A DNA stretch of 41,920 nucleotides. Origin: BTRG01 sp036986275. GTDB taxonomy: Bacteria; Pseudomonadota; Gammaproteobacteria; Acidiferrobacterales; SZUA-150. The notes beneath the pieces were generated by a model. The model had not been told where the DNA came from, did no database searches, and saw only the letters and a list, made by a program, of their open reading frames with translations. The stretch is from positions 1 through 41,920 of the forward strand of contig BTRG01000013.1 of the NCBI GenBank assembly GCA_036986275.1. Reading direction: 5' to 3'. Positions 1 through 9,453 of this stretch are shown piece after piece. The translations under genes were made by a program, and so were the position numbers. Each line of letters begins with the position of its first letter. Position 1 is the stretch's first letter.

Positions 1-33
1 CTAGCCCATATTATGTAGTGTTCTGGAAGGCCT

Positions 34-53
34 GGCCCGAAAGATTTCGGGCC
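34..53 (+). terminator. Rho-independent terminator hairpin
   Basis: Perfect 9-bp inverted repeat (GGCCCGAAA / TTTCGGGCC, 2-nt loop) followed on the plus strand by ATTTGTTTT. The T-rich tail is on the plus strand, so it best ends a rightward gene lying left of the window, although it also sits just after the fabI stop and may slow leftward transcription. Confidence 0.6.
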
Positions 54-75
54 ATTTGTTTTGGTGGCAAGAGCG

Positions 76-861
76 TTATTTCCCTGCGCCTATAGCAACA
101 ATATTAAAACCAGCATCTACAAAGGTGATTTCGCCGGTAATCCCTGACGCCAGGTCCGAGCACAGGAAGGCGGCAGTATTGCCCACTTCATCAATCGTGA
201 CACCGCGACGAAGTGGTGCGGTGGAATCATTCACATCACGTATCTTGCGAAAGTCGGCTATGCCCGCGGCGGCCAGTGTGCGTATGGGTCCGGCCGAGAT
301 GCCGTTAACACGTATGCCCTCGGGACCCAGGGCCTCGGCCATATATCGGATGTTGGCCTCCAGGCTGGCCTTGGCCACGCCCATGACATTGTAGTTGGGT
401 GCCGTACGCACGGCGCCTATGTAAGTCATCGTCAGCAGGGCGCCCTGACGCCCCTGCATCATATTCCGACCCCCTTTGGCCAGGGCGGCAAAGCTGTAGG
501 AGCTGATGTCGTGAGCAACGCGGAAACCTTCTCGCGTGACGGCATCGACATAGTTACCGTCCAACTGATCGCGAGGGGCAAAGGCGACCGAATGGATAAT
601 AATGTCGAGATGATCCCAGTAGTCATCCAGGCGTGAGAATACGCGCTCTATGTCTTCATCACTGGCAACGTCACAGGGTAGGGCGATATCGGAATCGGCC
701 TGGGCGGCCATTTTTTCTACACGGCTTTGCAACTTCTCATTTTGGTAAGTGAAGGCCAGCTCCGCGCCCTCTCTGTGCATGGCCTTGGCAATGCCCCAGG
801 CGATAGAGCGCTCACTGGCGGCGCCGACGATCAAGGCGCGTTTTCCGGCCAAAAAACCCAT
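76..861 (-). CDS. fabI: Enoyl-ACP reductase (NADH) FabI
   Basis: Catalyses the last reduction of each fatty acid elongation cycle, converting trans-2-enoyl-ACP to acyl-ACP with NADH in the cytoplasm. The 261 residues match the usual FabI length. Visible family features are the divergent SDR dinucleotide motif GAASERSIAW (13-22), the SVAFAP loop near 91-96, and the catalytic set Y147, Y157 and K164 in TMTYIG...NYNVMGVAK, followed by SAGPIRTLAA, the substrate-binding loop region. The ATG at 861 is preceded by GGGAGAG at good spacing. It is a single gene, divergent from the ABC transporter operon to its right. The FabI type (Tyr-x6-Tyr-x6-Lys) rather than FabV or FabL is clear. Confidence 0.97.
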   Translation of the reverse strand: MGFLAGKRALIVGAASERSIAWGIAKAMHREGAELAFTYQNEKLQSRVEKMAAQADSDIALPCDVASDEDIERVFSRLDDYWDHLDIIIHSVAFAPRDQLDGNYVDAVTREGFRVAHDISSYSFAALAKGGRNMMQGRQGALLTMTYIGAVRTAPNYNVMGVAKASLEANIRYMAEALGPEGIRVNGISAGPIRTLAAAGIADFRKIRDVNDSTAPLRRGVTIDEVGNTAAFLCSDLASGITGEITFVDAGFNIVAIGAGK

Positions 862-1094
862 TTTAACTCTCCCGCTATTATTGTTCAGTCAGCCCGATGA
901 TACCGGACCCATATGAGGGCATTGTAACCGGAAAGACTTGCGGCTCCAATATCGGTATGATTTCAGTCAACTATTCGCTGTACTCTTGTCGGAATGGGTG
1001 GGCGGATACGTTTGGGTGATAAACAGGGATCAACGCCATAATAATAAAACAGACAAACATCTCCTCTCTTCTACGGCAAGGTTCTGTCAGCGCC

Positions 1095-3224
1095 ATGTGG
1101 CTGGCAATGGTAATACCCGTGTTCGGGCAGGCTGCCTGGAATAATCCCTATCCCGCATCGGATGATGGCCAGAACATCCTCTACAGCGCCTTTGCCGAAC
1201 GGCCCAAGAAGCTGGACCCGGCGCGTTCCTATTCATCGAACGAATATATCTTTATTGCCAATATTTATGAGCCACCGTTTCAGTACCACTATCTGAAGCG
1301 ACCCTACACACTGACGCCATTAACAGCGGTGGCCGTTCCCAAACCTGTGTATTACGATAAACGGGACAGGCAATTGCCGGAAGATGCAGCATCGTCTGAT
1401 ATTGCCTATAGCGTCTACACGATACGTATTCGTGACGATATTCAATATCAACCCCACCCCAGTTTTGCGCGCAATGAAGCCGGTGACTGGCGATACCACC
1501 GGCTAAGTCCTGCAGAGATAGCCAGTCTGCATAACCTGGAGCCATTGACACAAACAGCGACACGAACACTTCGGGCAGCCGATTATGTCTACCAGATCAA
1601 ACGTCTGGCCGATTCGCGATTGCATTCCCCTATCTTTAGTCTTATGAGTGAGTACATTATAGGACTCAAAGAACTGGCAAAATCTATAAGTGATGCCAGG
1701 AAACAAACAGCCAAGGACGCCTATCTGGATTTGAACGCGTTCGAGCTCGCCGGTGCCAAGGTGCTGGATGACGTGACGTATCAGATTCGTATTCATGGCA
1801 AGTATCCCCAGTTTCTTTACTGGATGGCCATGCCTTTCTTTGCGCCCATGCCGTTTGAGGCCGATCGATTCTTTTCGCAACCCGGATTATTCGAGCAGAA
1901 TATTACACTGGATTGGTATGCCGTCGGTACCGGCCCCTATATGCTGACGGTGAATGACCCGAATCGCAAAATGGTGTTGCAACGCAATCCCAACTTTCAT
2001 CGTGAAGTCTATCCAGATGAAGGCGAGGCTGGGGATGCCGGGCGTGGCTTGTTGGTCGATGCTGGCAAAGAACTGCCATTTATCGATAAAGTAATCTTTA
2101 GTCTGGAGAAGGAGGGCATTCCTTACTGGAATAAATTCCTGCAGGGTTATTACGATAGATCCGGTATCAGTGCCGAGAGTTTTGATCAGGCCGTGCGATT
2201 TACCGCGACCGGTGACACCGACCTGACTGCTGATATGAAAGACAATGGTATACGATTGCAAACCAGTGTAGCCGCTTCAAGTCTTTACTTTGGTTTTAAT
2301 ATGTTGGATCCCGTAGTCGGCGGACACAGTGAGCGGGCACGTAAGCTACGGCAGGCAATCTCCATTACTATAGATTTTGAAGAACAGATTTCCATATTCA
2401 GAAACGGTCGTGGCATCGTTGCCCAGGGACCTATTCCGCCGGGTATCTTTGGTTTCAAGGAAGGCAAGGCCGGCATGAATCCCGTTGTCTATGACTGGCG
2501 AGAAGATGGTCCTGTCAGGAAAAGCATCGCTGTCGCCCGGCAACTGTTGAGCGAGGCCGGCTACAAGAATGGAATCAATCCCAAAACGGGTAAGCCGCTG
2601 TTGTTATATTTTGAATCTACCGGCACCGGTCCGGAAGACAAGGCGCGTCTGGACTGGATGCGCAAGCAATTCGACAAACTCAATATACAACTTGTGATAC
2701 GGGCAACGGATTACAATCGTTTTCAGGATAAAATGCGCACCGGGCATGCGCAAATGTTTACCTGGGGCTGGAATGCGGACTACCCGGACCCGGAGAATTT
2801 CATGTTTCTGCTTTATGGTCCGAATAAAAAAGTGGGCAACAATGGCGAGAATGCTGCAAATTATGACAATCCGGAGTTCAACCGCCTGTTTGAACAAATG
2901 AAAGATATGGACAACAGTCCGGAGCGTCAACGGATTATTGATCGCATGGTTGCTATCGTGCGCCATGATGCGCCCTGGGCCTGGGGTTACCACCCCAAAC
3001 AGTTCTCCCTGGAGCATAGTTGGTTGTATAACAGCAAGCCTAATTTGATGGCCAATAATACCCTTAAGTATTATCGCCTGGATGCCAACCTGCGTACCAG
3101 CAAGCGCGAACAGTGGAATCGGCCGGTATTATGGCCGGTTATTGTCGCATTATTCCTGCTTGCGGCCATTGCGGTCCCCGCCATAAGTCTCTACCGCCGC
3201 CATGAGTTACAGGTGCGTGGATGA
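1095..3224 (+). CDS. ABC transporter substrate-binding protein, family 5 (oligopeptide type)
   Basis: Probable periplasmic peptide-binding component of the importer encoded by the next three genes. It shows the family 5 pattern: LDPARSYSSNEYIFIANIYEPP near the N terminus, a TGPYML block, RQAISITIDFEEQ (the typical 'A(I/L)xxAID' region), and a C-terminal FTWGWNADYPDPENFMFLLYGPN block. At 709 residues it is longer than common OppA proteins (about 540) and ends in a hydrophobic helix (about 674-698) followed by basic residues, so it may be anchored at its C terminus. The ATG at 1095 gives only a short hydrophobic leader with no basic N-region; the frame is open upstream to 1023 but offers no ATG, GTG or TTG, so the start is uncertain. 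Its stop overlaps the next start (ATGA). Confidence 0.88.
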   Translation: MWLAMVIPVFGQAAWNNPYPASDDGQNILYSAFAERPKKLDPARSYSSNEYIFIANIYEPPFQYHYLKRPYTLTPLTAVAVPKPVYYDKRDRQLPEDAASSDIAYSVYTIRIRDDIQYQPHPSFARNEAGDWRYHRLSPAEIASLHNLEPLTQTATRTLRAADYVYQIKRLADSRLHSPIFSLMSEYIIGLKELAKSISDARKQTAKDAYLDLNAFELAGAKVLDDVTYQIRIHGKYPQFLYWMAMPFFAPMPFEADRFFSQPGLFEQNITLDWYAVGTGPYMLTVNDPNRKMVLQRNPNFHREVYPDEGEAGDAGRGLLVDAGKELPFIDKVIFSLEKEGIPYWNKFLQGYYDRSGISAESFDQAVRFTATGDTDLTADMKDNGIRLQTSVAASSLYFGFNMLDPVVGGHSERARKLRQAISITIDFEEQISIFRNGRGIVAQGPIPPGIFGFKEGKAGMNPVVYDWREDGPVRKSIAVARQLLSEAGYKNGINPKTGKPLLLYFESTGTGPEDKARLDWMRKQFDKLNIQLVIRATDYNRFQDKMRTGHAQMFTWGWNADYPDPENFMFLLYGPNKKVGNNGENAANYDNPEFNRLFEQMKDMDNSPERQRIIDRMVAIVRHDAPWAWGYHPKQFSLEHSWLYNSKPNLMANNTLKYYRLDANLRTSKREQWNRPVLWPVIVALFLLAAIAVPAISLYRRHELQVRG

Positions 3225-4198
3225 TCGCTTATATCATCAGACGTTTCTTCTATGCCATTCCCATCCTGATAGGAGTAAACGTTATTACCTTCGCCTTGTT
3301 CTTTGTGCTGAACAGCCCCGATGATATGGCACGTGCACAACTGGGGGTTAAGCGTGTGACCAATGAGGCCATCGCATCGTGGAAGGCCGATTATGGGTAT
3401 GACCAACCCTTGTTGATCAATACGCAAGCTAAAGGGCTGGCTAAGCTCACTAACACGATTTTCTATAATAAATCCATACGCCTGTTTGTGTTTGACTTTG
3501 GACGGTCTGATGCCGGGCGCGATATAGGTTATGACATCAGCCAGCGCATGTGGCCAAGTCTGGCCATTGCCTTGCCCATCTTTATTATTGGTATCTTGAT
3601 CAACATAACCTTTGCCATGCTGCTGGCATTTTTTCGTGGCACTTACCTGGATGTTTGGGGTGTGGTGTTGTGTGTGGTGATGATGTCTATCTCGGGACTG
3701 TTTTATATCATTGGCGGTCAGTTCTTACTCAGTAAATTCCTGCACCTGGTGCCCATTTCTGGTTATGATGACGGACTCAATGCCATCAAGTTTCTTATCC
3801 TGCCTGTCATCGTGGGTATTATCGGCGGCATAGGATCCGGTACCCGTCTTTATCGAACCTTGTATCTGGAAGAGATACATAGGGATTATGTCAGGACCGC
3901 GCGCGCCAAGGGATTGTCTGAGTTTCGAGTATTGTTTGGTCATGTGCTCAAGAATGCCATGATCCCCATACTGACAGGTGTAGTTGTGGTGATCCCTCTG
4001 TTATTCATCGGTAGCCTGGTGATGGAATCATTCTTTGGTATACCGGGTCTGGGAAGTTATACCATAGATGCCATTAATGCACAGGATTTTGCCGTCGTAC
4101 GTGCGATGGTCTTCCTGGGTTCCGTGCTTTATATCGTGGGTCTCATGTTGACGGACATTAGCTATACTCTGGTTGATCCCAGGGTGCGCCTGAGTTGA
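3221..4198 (+). CDS. ABC transporter permease, OppB/YejB type
   Basis: Inner-membrane permease subunit of the peptide importer. The start MIAYIIRRFFYAIPILIGV is the classic DppB/OppB first transmembrane helix, and the EAA coupling-loop signature is seen as RTARAKGLSEFRVLFGHVLKNA, followed by LVMESFFGIPGLGSYTIDAI. About six membrane helices can be read in 325 residues, the normal length. The gene overlaps its upstream neighbour by ATGA and its stop overlaps the next gene by TGATG, so the four genes are almost certainly translated from one message. YejB is the closest named type because the ATPase partner is a fused YejF-like protein. Confidence 0.92.
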   Translation: MIAYIIRRFFYAIPILIGVNVITFALFFVLNSPDDMARAQLGVKRVTNEAIASWKADYGYDQPLLINTQAKGLAKLTNTIFYNKSIRLFVFDFGRSDAGRDIGYDISQRMWPSLAIALPIFIIGILINITFAMLLAFFRGTYLDVWGVVLCVVMMSISGLFYIIGGQFLLSKFLHLVPISGYDDGLNAIKFLILPVIVGIIGGIGSGTRLYRTLYLEEIHRDYVRTARAKGLSEFRVLFGHVLKNAMIPILTGVVVVIPLLFIGSLVMESFFGIPGLGSYTIDAINAQDFAVVRAMVFLGSVLYIVGLMLTDISYTLVDPRVRLS

Positions 4199-5607
4199 TG
4201 TCCTACCAACTCGAAATCTTTACTACCGATGCACTGGTGCTCTTATTGCTGGCGGGAATAGTTGGGTTCATTTTCTATGCACGGAAGCATGAACATCTAA
4301 AGACACCCTGGCGCCAGGTGTTGCGCCGACCCATGGCTATGTCTGCGTTGATTGTTTTGTTGGTTTACAGTGCTATAGGCATACTGGATTCCATTCATCT
4401 TCGTGTTGCGTATGATGGAAATGCCAGGGAGGCACAGGTAAGTCAGACTACGGGCATCGTCAGTGTACTGGACATCATGCTCACTTCTATCCGTACAAAT
4501 ACAGAAAAAACCTACTCTGCACCACTGGCTGTGCAGGCCTTTACCAAGGAAACCATTGAACAGGCATCCGGTATCGCTCAACGAGAATATCCTCGTTTGC
4601 AATACGGCGGTGCACACTTAAGCGATGTTGATGCAGCCACCTGGGACATATTGCAGCGTATGGTGATGGCGTTCGTGCTTGCATCAATCGCCATGAGTTT
4701 GACGACAGGGTTCATCATCATATTCATAACAAAACGCAATGGTGAAAGTATCACGCGGGCATGGACCCGGTTCCGGAAGGGTGAGGAAGAGGTTCCCTGG
4801 CGCAGCATGTCGGTCACTCTTTTTGTGCTGCTCTTTCTCGCGTTGTGTATCGTCTTGATCGGGTCGTATTACCATATACTGGGTACCGATCAAGTAGGCA
4901 ATGATGTCCTGTACAAATCATTAAAGAGTGTACGCACAGGTTTGCTAATAGGTACACTAACCACGCTGGTGATGCTGCCCTTTGCCATTATGCTGGGCAT
5001 GGCCGCGGGATATTACCGGGGCTGGGTGGATGATGTAGTCCAGTATCTCTATACCACCTTAAGTTCAATCCCGGGTGTTTTGTTGATTGCCGCTGCCATA
5101 CTCAGCCTGCAGGTGTATATGGCCAACCATCCCGAGATGTTCGATACTATAACGGCGCGCTCGGACACACGTTTACTGGCGCTTTGTATCATACTTGGCA
5201 TTTCCAGCTGGACCGGCCTGTGTCGTCTAATACGTGGCGAGACATTGAAGTTACGCGAAGCCGATTATGTGCAGGCCTCCGTGGCACTGGGTGTGCGCCA
5301 GATGCAAACGATGTTACGCCATATCCTTCCCAACCTGATGCACCTTGTCATTATCAGCATCGTGCTGGACTTTAGTGGGCTGGTACTGGCCGAGGCGGTG
5401 TTATCTTATATTGGTGTCGGCGTAGACCCGACCATGGACAGTTGGGGCAATATGATTAACAGCGCGCGCCTGGAAATGGCGCGCGAACCCGTGGTCTGGT
5501 GGAGCCTGGGGGCTGCCTTTCTGTTTATGTTCGGTTTGGTGTTGTCGGCCAATCTCTTTTCCGATGCCGTACGTGACGCCTTCGATCCTCGTTTACGAAA
5601 ACGTTAA
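4198..5607 (+). CDS. ABC transporter permease, OppC/YejE type
   Basis: Second permease of the importer. The C-terminal half carries the transport domain with the EAA loop (DYVQASVALGVRQMQTMLRHILPN) and the OppC hallmark SYIGVGVDPTMDSWGNMI. At 469 residues it is much longer than the usual 300: there is an extra N-terminal part with a helix at about 10-25, a second at about 42-62, a periplasmic stretch, then a helix at about 155-180 and a charged cytoplasmic loop before the transport domain. I use the ATG at 4198, which overlaps the preceding stop as TGATG, rather than the TTG one codon earlier. Confidence 0.92.
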   Translation: MSYQLEIFTTDALVLLLLAGIVGFIFYARKHEHLKTPWRQVLRRPMAMSALIVLLVYSAIGILDSIHLRVAYDGNAREAQVSQTTGIVSVLDIMLTSIRTNTEKTYSAPLAVQAFTKETIEQASGIAQREYPRLQYGGAHLSDVDAATWDILQRMVMAFVLASIAMSLTTGFIIIFITKRNGESITRAWTRFRKGEEEVPWRSMSVTLFVLLFLALCIVLIGSYYHILGTDQVGNDVLYKSLKSVRTGLLIGTLTTLVMLPFAIMLGMAAGYYRGWVDDVVQYLYTTLSSIPGVLLIAAAILSLQVYMANHPEMFDTITARSDTRLLALCIILGISSWTGLCRLIRGETLKLREADYVQASVALGVRQMQTMLRHILPNLMHLVIISIVLDFSGLVLAEAVLSYIGVGVDPTMDSWGNMINSARLEMAREPVVWWSLGAAFLFMFGLVLSANLFSDAVRDAFDPRLRKR

Positions 5608-5610
5608 GTT

Positions 5611-7635
5611 ATGCCCGAACCCATACTCAAAGTTGACAATCTCAAGACCTGGTTCGATACCGAAGCAGGTATCTTGCGCGCGGTAGATGGAATTTCCTTT
5701 GAGATAAATCGGGGCGAGACCGTGGCGATGTTGGGCGAGTCCGGTTGTGGCAAGTCCATGACGGCCTTGAGCCTGTTGCAGCTGGTGCCGGAGCCGGCCG
5801 GCCACATTGAAAGCGGAAATATTTGGCTTAATAATGAGAACCTGCTAAAGCATAATGAACGCGCGATGCGCAGCATCCGTGGCCGCCGCATGGCCATGAT
5901 TTTCCAGGAACCACAGTCCTCGCTGAACCCCGTCATGACCGTGGGGGCACAAGTGGCCGAGGTTCTACCGGAGCGTGGAACCTTAAGCAAAGACAAGCTT
6001 AAAGCAGAAGTCGTACAGTTGTTTGAGGCAGTAGGCATGGCCGATCCTGCCAAGCGTTACCATGAGTATCCGCACCAACTGTCAGGGGGTATGCGCCAAC
6101 GCGTGATGATCGCCATTGCCCTGGCCAGCCAACCCGATATTCTTATTGCCGATGAGCCGACCACGGCGCTGGATGTGACGATACAGGCACAGATACTGGA
6201 CCTGTTAAAACAACTGCAACGCGATCGCGACCTGACCATCATGTTAATTACGCACGACCTGGGCGTGGTCGCCAATATGGCGCACAGGGTCCTGGTCATG
6301 TATGCAGGCGAGATCGTGGAGTCGGCAACGGCAGAACAATTCTTTGCAGCGGCCAGACATCCCTATTCACAAAAGCTCTTTCGCGCCTTGCCGGGCCGTG
6401 GCAAGCGCGGCGAACCCCTGGAGGTTATTCCCGGCTCGGTACCGCCTCTTACCGAAACCTTTACAGGCTGTCGTTTTGTGAATCGATGTGAGTTGGCGCA
6501 AGAGACTTGCCAGACATCCATACCGGCATGGATAGACATGCAGGGGGGTGGTGTACGTTGTCATCTTTATCAGGATGGTGATGCGGCCCAGGTTGAAAGC
6601 GTAAAGACAACAAGCCGGTCAAGTGAAGGTGCTGTCGCTGAAGAGAGCAAACCTCTGCTTATGATCAATAACCTAAAAGTCCATTTCCCCATCCACAAGG
6701 GTGTGTTCAAGCGCATTGTCGGCCATGTCAGGGCCGTTGATGGTGTGTCCCTGAGTCTAAAGTCGGGCCGCACTGTGGCATTGGTCGGCGAGTCCGGGTG
6801 CGGCAAGACCACGGTCGGTAAGGGCCTGTTGCAGCTCATACGTCCCACTGATGGCCAGGTCATGTATCACAATGGACAAGACAATGAACTGACGAAACTT
6901 TCTCAGGCCGAACTGAGACCTTTGCGCAGTCATTTCCAGATTGTATTTCAGGACCCGTACTCATCTCTGAATCCGCGCATGCTGGTCAGCAATATTCTGC
7001 AAGAGGGCATGAAGGCGCTCGGTGTAGGTGGCGCTGGTGAGCAGAGGGCGCATCGTGTTCAACTATTATTAGAGCAAGTCGGTCTGCCTGCCGAAGCAGC
7101 CTGGCGTTATCCACATGAGTTTTCCGGGGGCCAACGCCAGCGTATCAGCATTGCCCGCGCCCTGGCTGTTGAGCCCAGGTTAATCGTTTGTGACGAGCCC
7201 ACCAGTGCGCTGGATGTTTCGGTGCAGGCGCAGATCCTGAATCTGTTAAAGCAATTACAGGACGATCTGGGTCTGAGTTATTTGTTTATCACCCATGATC
7301 TCTCCGTGGTCGAATATCTTGCCCACGAAGTGGCAGTGATGTATCTCGGGCGCATAGTCGAGTCTGGCTCCATTGCTGATGTCATGGATGATCCCAGACA
7401 TCCTTACACCCAGGCATTATTGGCAGCCATCCCTAAAGTAGATCAAGCGCGGCAGGACGACAGCACCGTGACGCGATTGGCCGGTGATATTCCTTCACCC
7501 AGCAATCCGCCCCGGGGATGTCATTTCCATCCACGCTGTCCCCGGGCCAATGACCGATGCCGGCGGGAATATCCGGAATCGATCCAGGTGTCGGAGAAGC
7601 ACTATGTCAGTTGTCATCTATTTACTGATGACTAA
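5611..7635 (+). CDS. Fused double ATP-binding protein of peptide ABC importer (YejF-like)
   Basis: Hydrolyses ATP to drive the importer. Two complete ABC domains lie in one 674-residue chain: Walker A GESGCGKS near 44 and GESGCGKT near 394, signatures LSGGMRQRV and FSGGQRQRI, and Walker B ILIADEPTTALDV and LIVCDEPTSALDV. Each half ends in the oligopeptide-type C-terminal domain with a Cys-rich CRFVNRCELAQETC / CHFHPRCPRANDRC motif, which in DppD/OppD-type ATPases can hold an iron-sulfur cluster. The gene begins 3 bp after the permease stop. The fused form is like YejF or GsiA; substrate (peptide, microcin-type, or glutathione) cannot be told. Confidence 0.95.
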   Translation: MPEPILKVDNLKTWFDTEAGILRAVDGISFEINRGETVAMLGESGCGKSMTALSLLQLVPEPAGHIESGNIWLNNENLLKHNERAMRSIRGRRMAMIFQEPQSSLNPVMTVGAQVAEVLPERGTLSKDKLKAEVVQLFEAVGMADPAKRYHEYPHQLSGGMRQRVMIAIALASQPDILIADEPTTALDVTIQAQILDLLKQLQRDRDLTIMLITHDLGVVANMAHRVLVMYAGEIVESATAEQFFAAARHPYSQKLFRALPGRGKRGEPLEVIPGSVPPLTETFTGCRFVNRCELAQETCQTSIPAWIDMQGGGVRCHLYQDGDAAQVESVKTTSRSSEGAVAEESKPLLMINNLKVHFPIHKGVFKRIVGHVRAVDGVSLSLKSGRTVALVGESGCGKTTVGKGLLQLIRPTDGQVMYHNGQDNELTKLSQAELRPLRSHFQIVFQDPYSSLNPRMLVSNILQEGMKALGVGGAGEQRAHRVQLLLEQVGLPAEAAWRYPHEFSGGQRQRISIARALAVEPRLIVCDEPTSALDVSVQAQILNLLKQLQDDLGLSYLFITHDLSVVEYLAHEVAVMYLGRIVESGSIADVMDDPRHPYTQALLAAIPKVDQARQDDSTVTRLAGDIPSPSNPPRGCHFHPRCPRANDRCRREYPESIQVSEKHYVSCHLFTDD

Positions 7636-7638
7636 CTC

Positions 7639-7938
7639 CTAGTAGCCACTGACGATTTTATCCACCTTCCCATCGAGACTGATATGGACGGCAGACCAGC
7701 CTCCTGGCCGGTATAGCGGTTTGTGATTTTCATAGGCGATAATATATGAGCCTATGACTATCCATTCCTTCTCATGTTTTGTGGCCTTATAGCTGCATCC
7801 GACATAGCGTGCGCAACGGTCTGCCAGGGCCAGATTCGCCAGCGCCATCACACGCTGTTCTGTCAAGGATTCACTTGCGAGGCTGACAACGCAAAAAAGG
7901 CCGAGACTGAAACCAAGTGCCCGGCCTGAATATTTCAA
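7639..7938 (-). CDS. Small secreted protein of unknown function
   Basis: A 99-residue protein starting at a TTG, with a signal peptide-like opening (KYSGRALGFSLGLFCVVSLASES) and a small mature part with two cysteines (RCARYVGC) that could form a disulfide. I do not recognise the family. It lies four sense codons past the mltD stop, in the same reading frame, with no clear ribosome binding site, so it may depend on translation of mltD. The signal-like start argues for a separate protein rather than a former MltD tail; a start at the internal Met31 would lose the leader. Confidence 0.55.
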   Translation of the reverse strand: MKYSGRALGFSLGLFCVVSLASESLTEQRVMALANLALADRCARYVGCSYKATKHEKEWIVIGSYIIAYENHKPLYRPGGWSAVHISLDGKVDKIVSGY

Positions 7939-7950
7939 GGGTTGATTAAA

Positions 7951-9399
7951 CTAAATTGATTTGACGGTGCTTACGGAGGCGATGGGTGCCTTGGGTTTCA
8001 CCCAGATCTTTAGTTTCTGACCTAGTCGTAAAACCGAACGCCGGCTGACACGATTCCAGCGTGTGATCTGACTGATATAGACATTATACTTCAAGGCTAT
8101 ATTCCAAAGCGTGTCGCCGGCCTTAACCTTATGCACAACTTTAACCCGGTCTTTGGGCGGCGGCACGGCCTTGCGTGGAACGGGTTTGGTGACGTTGCCG
8201 GCATGGGCCGTGATGCGTCGTGATGAGACCGGGATAATCAAATCACGGCCGGCACGTATACGGGTGCCACGCATGCGGTTGGCCTGTTGTATGGCGCGTA
8301 CGCTGACGCCATAATGATACGCTATGGTGCTCAAGGCATCACCACGACGTATACGATGGCGCTTCCATTTCACACGTTGATCGGCAGGCAGTTCGGCCAG
8401 TGCGTTGAGTACCGCTTGCTGCTTGCCGGCGGGGATCAATAAATAATCCGGCCCGTGGTCCGGGGACGTGGCCCAGCGGCGAAAACCAGGGTTGATGTCA
8501 TAAATATCACCAACCGGAATGTCGGCCTTGCGTGCCAGCACGCTGATGTCGATCTGGGCGTCCAGGGGCACGCTGGTGAAATACGGTTCATTGGGAATGG
8601 GTTCCAGTGTCAAACCGTAGGCCTGCGGGTCTTTAATAATATTGGACAAGGCAATGAGCTTGGGCACATAGTTGCGTGTCTCGCGTTTGAGTGTACGCAG
8701 GTGTTCATAGCGATCACTGCGTCCCTTGCGTCGATTGTAGGCCTGGGCGCCCATCACACGCCCCTCGCCGGCGTTATAGGCCGCCAGCGCCAGGTGCCAG
8801 TCACCGTCAAAATCCTTCTCCAGTTTCTGCAGATAGTTCAATGCGGCATTCGTGGCCGCCATGACATCGCGGCGCCCGTCATACCACCAGTTATTCTTGA
8901 GGCCATAGAGACGGCCGGTGGAGGGAATGAACTGCCACAGGCCGGCGGCGCGGGCACGCGAATAGGCGTGGGGTTTAAAGGCGCTTTCAATCGCCGGTAA
9001 CAACGCGATCTCCATGGGCATGTTGCGCTTCTCGATCTCCTCGACGATGTAATAGAGATAGAGTCGCGCCCGTTTTGTGATGCGTTCCAGGTATTCCGGG
9101 TTGTTCGCGAACCAGCGCTCGTGGCGGGTGACATAGGGGTGGTGCAGCTCGGCCAGGCCATAGTCGGCGCGTATGCGGTCCCAGACATCGGTGTACTCAG
9201 GTACCTCGGCCACAGGGGTCACATCAATGGCCGGAAAGAGTTCAGCGGTGTCTGCTACGGTCGTCTGCTTTGCTGCCGGAGAGGCAGTCTTCGTCTGGGG
9301 TTGTGATGCGGTCGTCTCCTGACGGGGGGGCAGGTTGGAGCAGGCGGTAAGGGTAAGCGCTAGCAGCGCAACTGCCAGCGTAAAGCGTTTCTTATTCAT
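7951..9399 (-). CDS. mltD: Membrane-bound lytic murein transglycosylase D
   Basis: Cleaves peptidoglycan glycan strands with formation of 1,6-anhydromuramyl ends; expected in the periplasm as an outer-membrane lipoprotein. The leader MNKKRFTLAVALLALTLTAC ends in a lipobox (LTAC). The SLT catalytic domain shows ALLPAIESAFKPHAYSRARA with the catalytic Glu, then GLWQFIPSTGRLYGL and LALAAYNAGEGRV. Two LysM repeats follow (RIRRGDALSTIAYHYGVS and KVKAGDTLWNIALKYNVY), which bind peptidoglycan. A GTG at 9420 would add seven residues; I prefer the ATG at 9399 because it yields a standard lipoprotein leader, though neither has a good ribosome binding site. mltD next to gloB matches E. coli gene order. 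Confidence 0.95.
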   Translation of the reverse strand: MNKKRFTLAVALLALTLTACSNLPPRQETTASQPQTKTASPAAKQTTVADTAELFPAIDVTPVAEVPEYTDVWDRIRADYGLAELHHPYVTRHERWFANNPEYLERITKRARLYLYYIVEEIEKRNMPMEIALLPAIESAFKPHAYSRARAAGLWQFIPSTGRLYGLKNNWWYDGRRDVMAATNAALNYLQKLEKDFDGDWHLALAAYNAGEGRVMGAQAYNRRKGRSDRYEHLRTLKRETRNYVPKLIALSNIIKDPQAYGLTLEPIPNEPYFTSVPLDAQIDISVLARKADIPVGDIYDINPGFRRWATSPDHGPDYLLIPAGKQQAVLNALAELPADQRVKWKRHRIRRGDALSTIAYHYGVSVRAIQQANRMRGTRIRAGRDLIIPVSSRRITAHAGNVTKPVPRKAVPPPKDRVKVVHKVKAGDTLWNIALKYNVYISQITRWNRVSRRSVLRLGQKLKIWVKPKAPIASVSTVKSI

Positions 9400-9453
9400 A
9401 GATTTAAAGTTTATAAACACCTGATAAAAACATCAATATTAATCGTGCCGTCA

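Noticed and set aside
938..1144. 68-codon ORF before the substrate-binding protein
   Set aside because: Different frame from the binding protein and no leader or domain; cannot supply the missing signal peptide without a frameshift.
8455..9000. 181-codon plus-strand ORF opposite mltD
   Set aside because: Shadow of the clear mltD coding frame.
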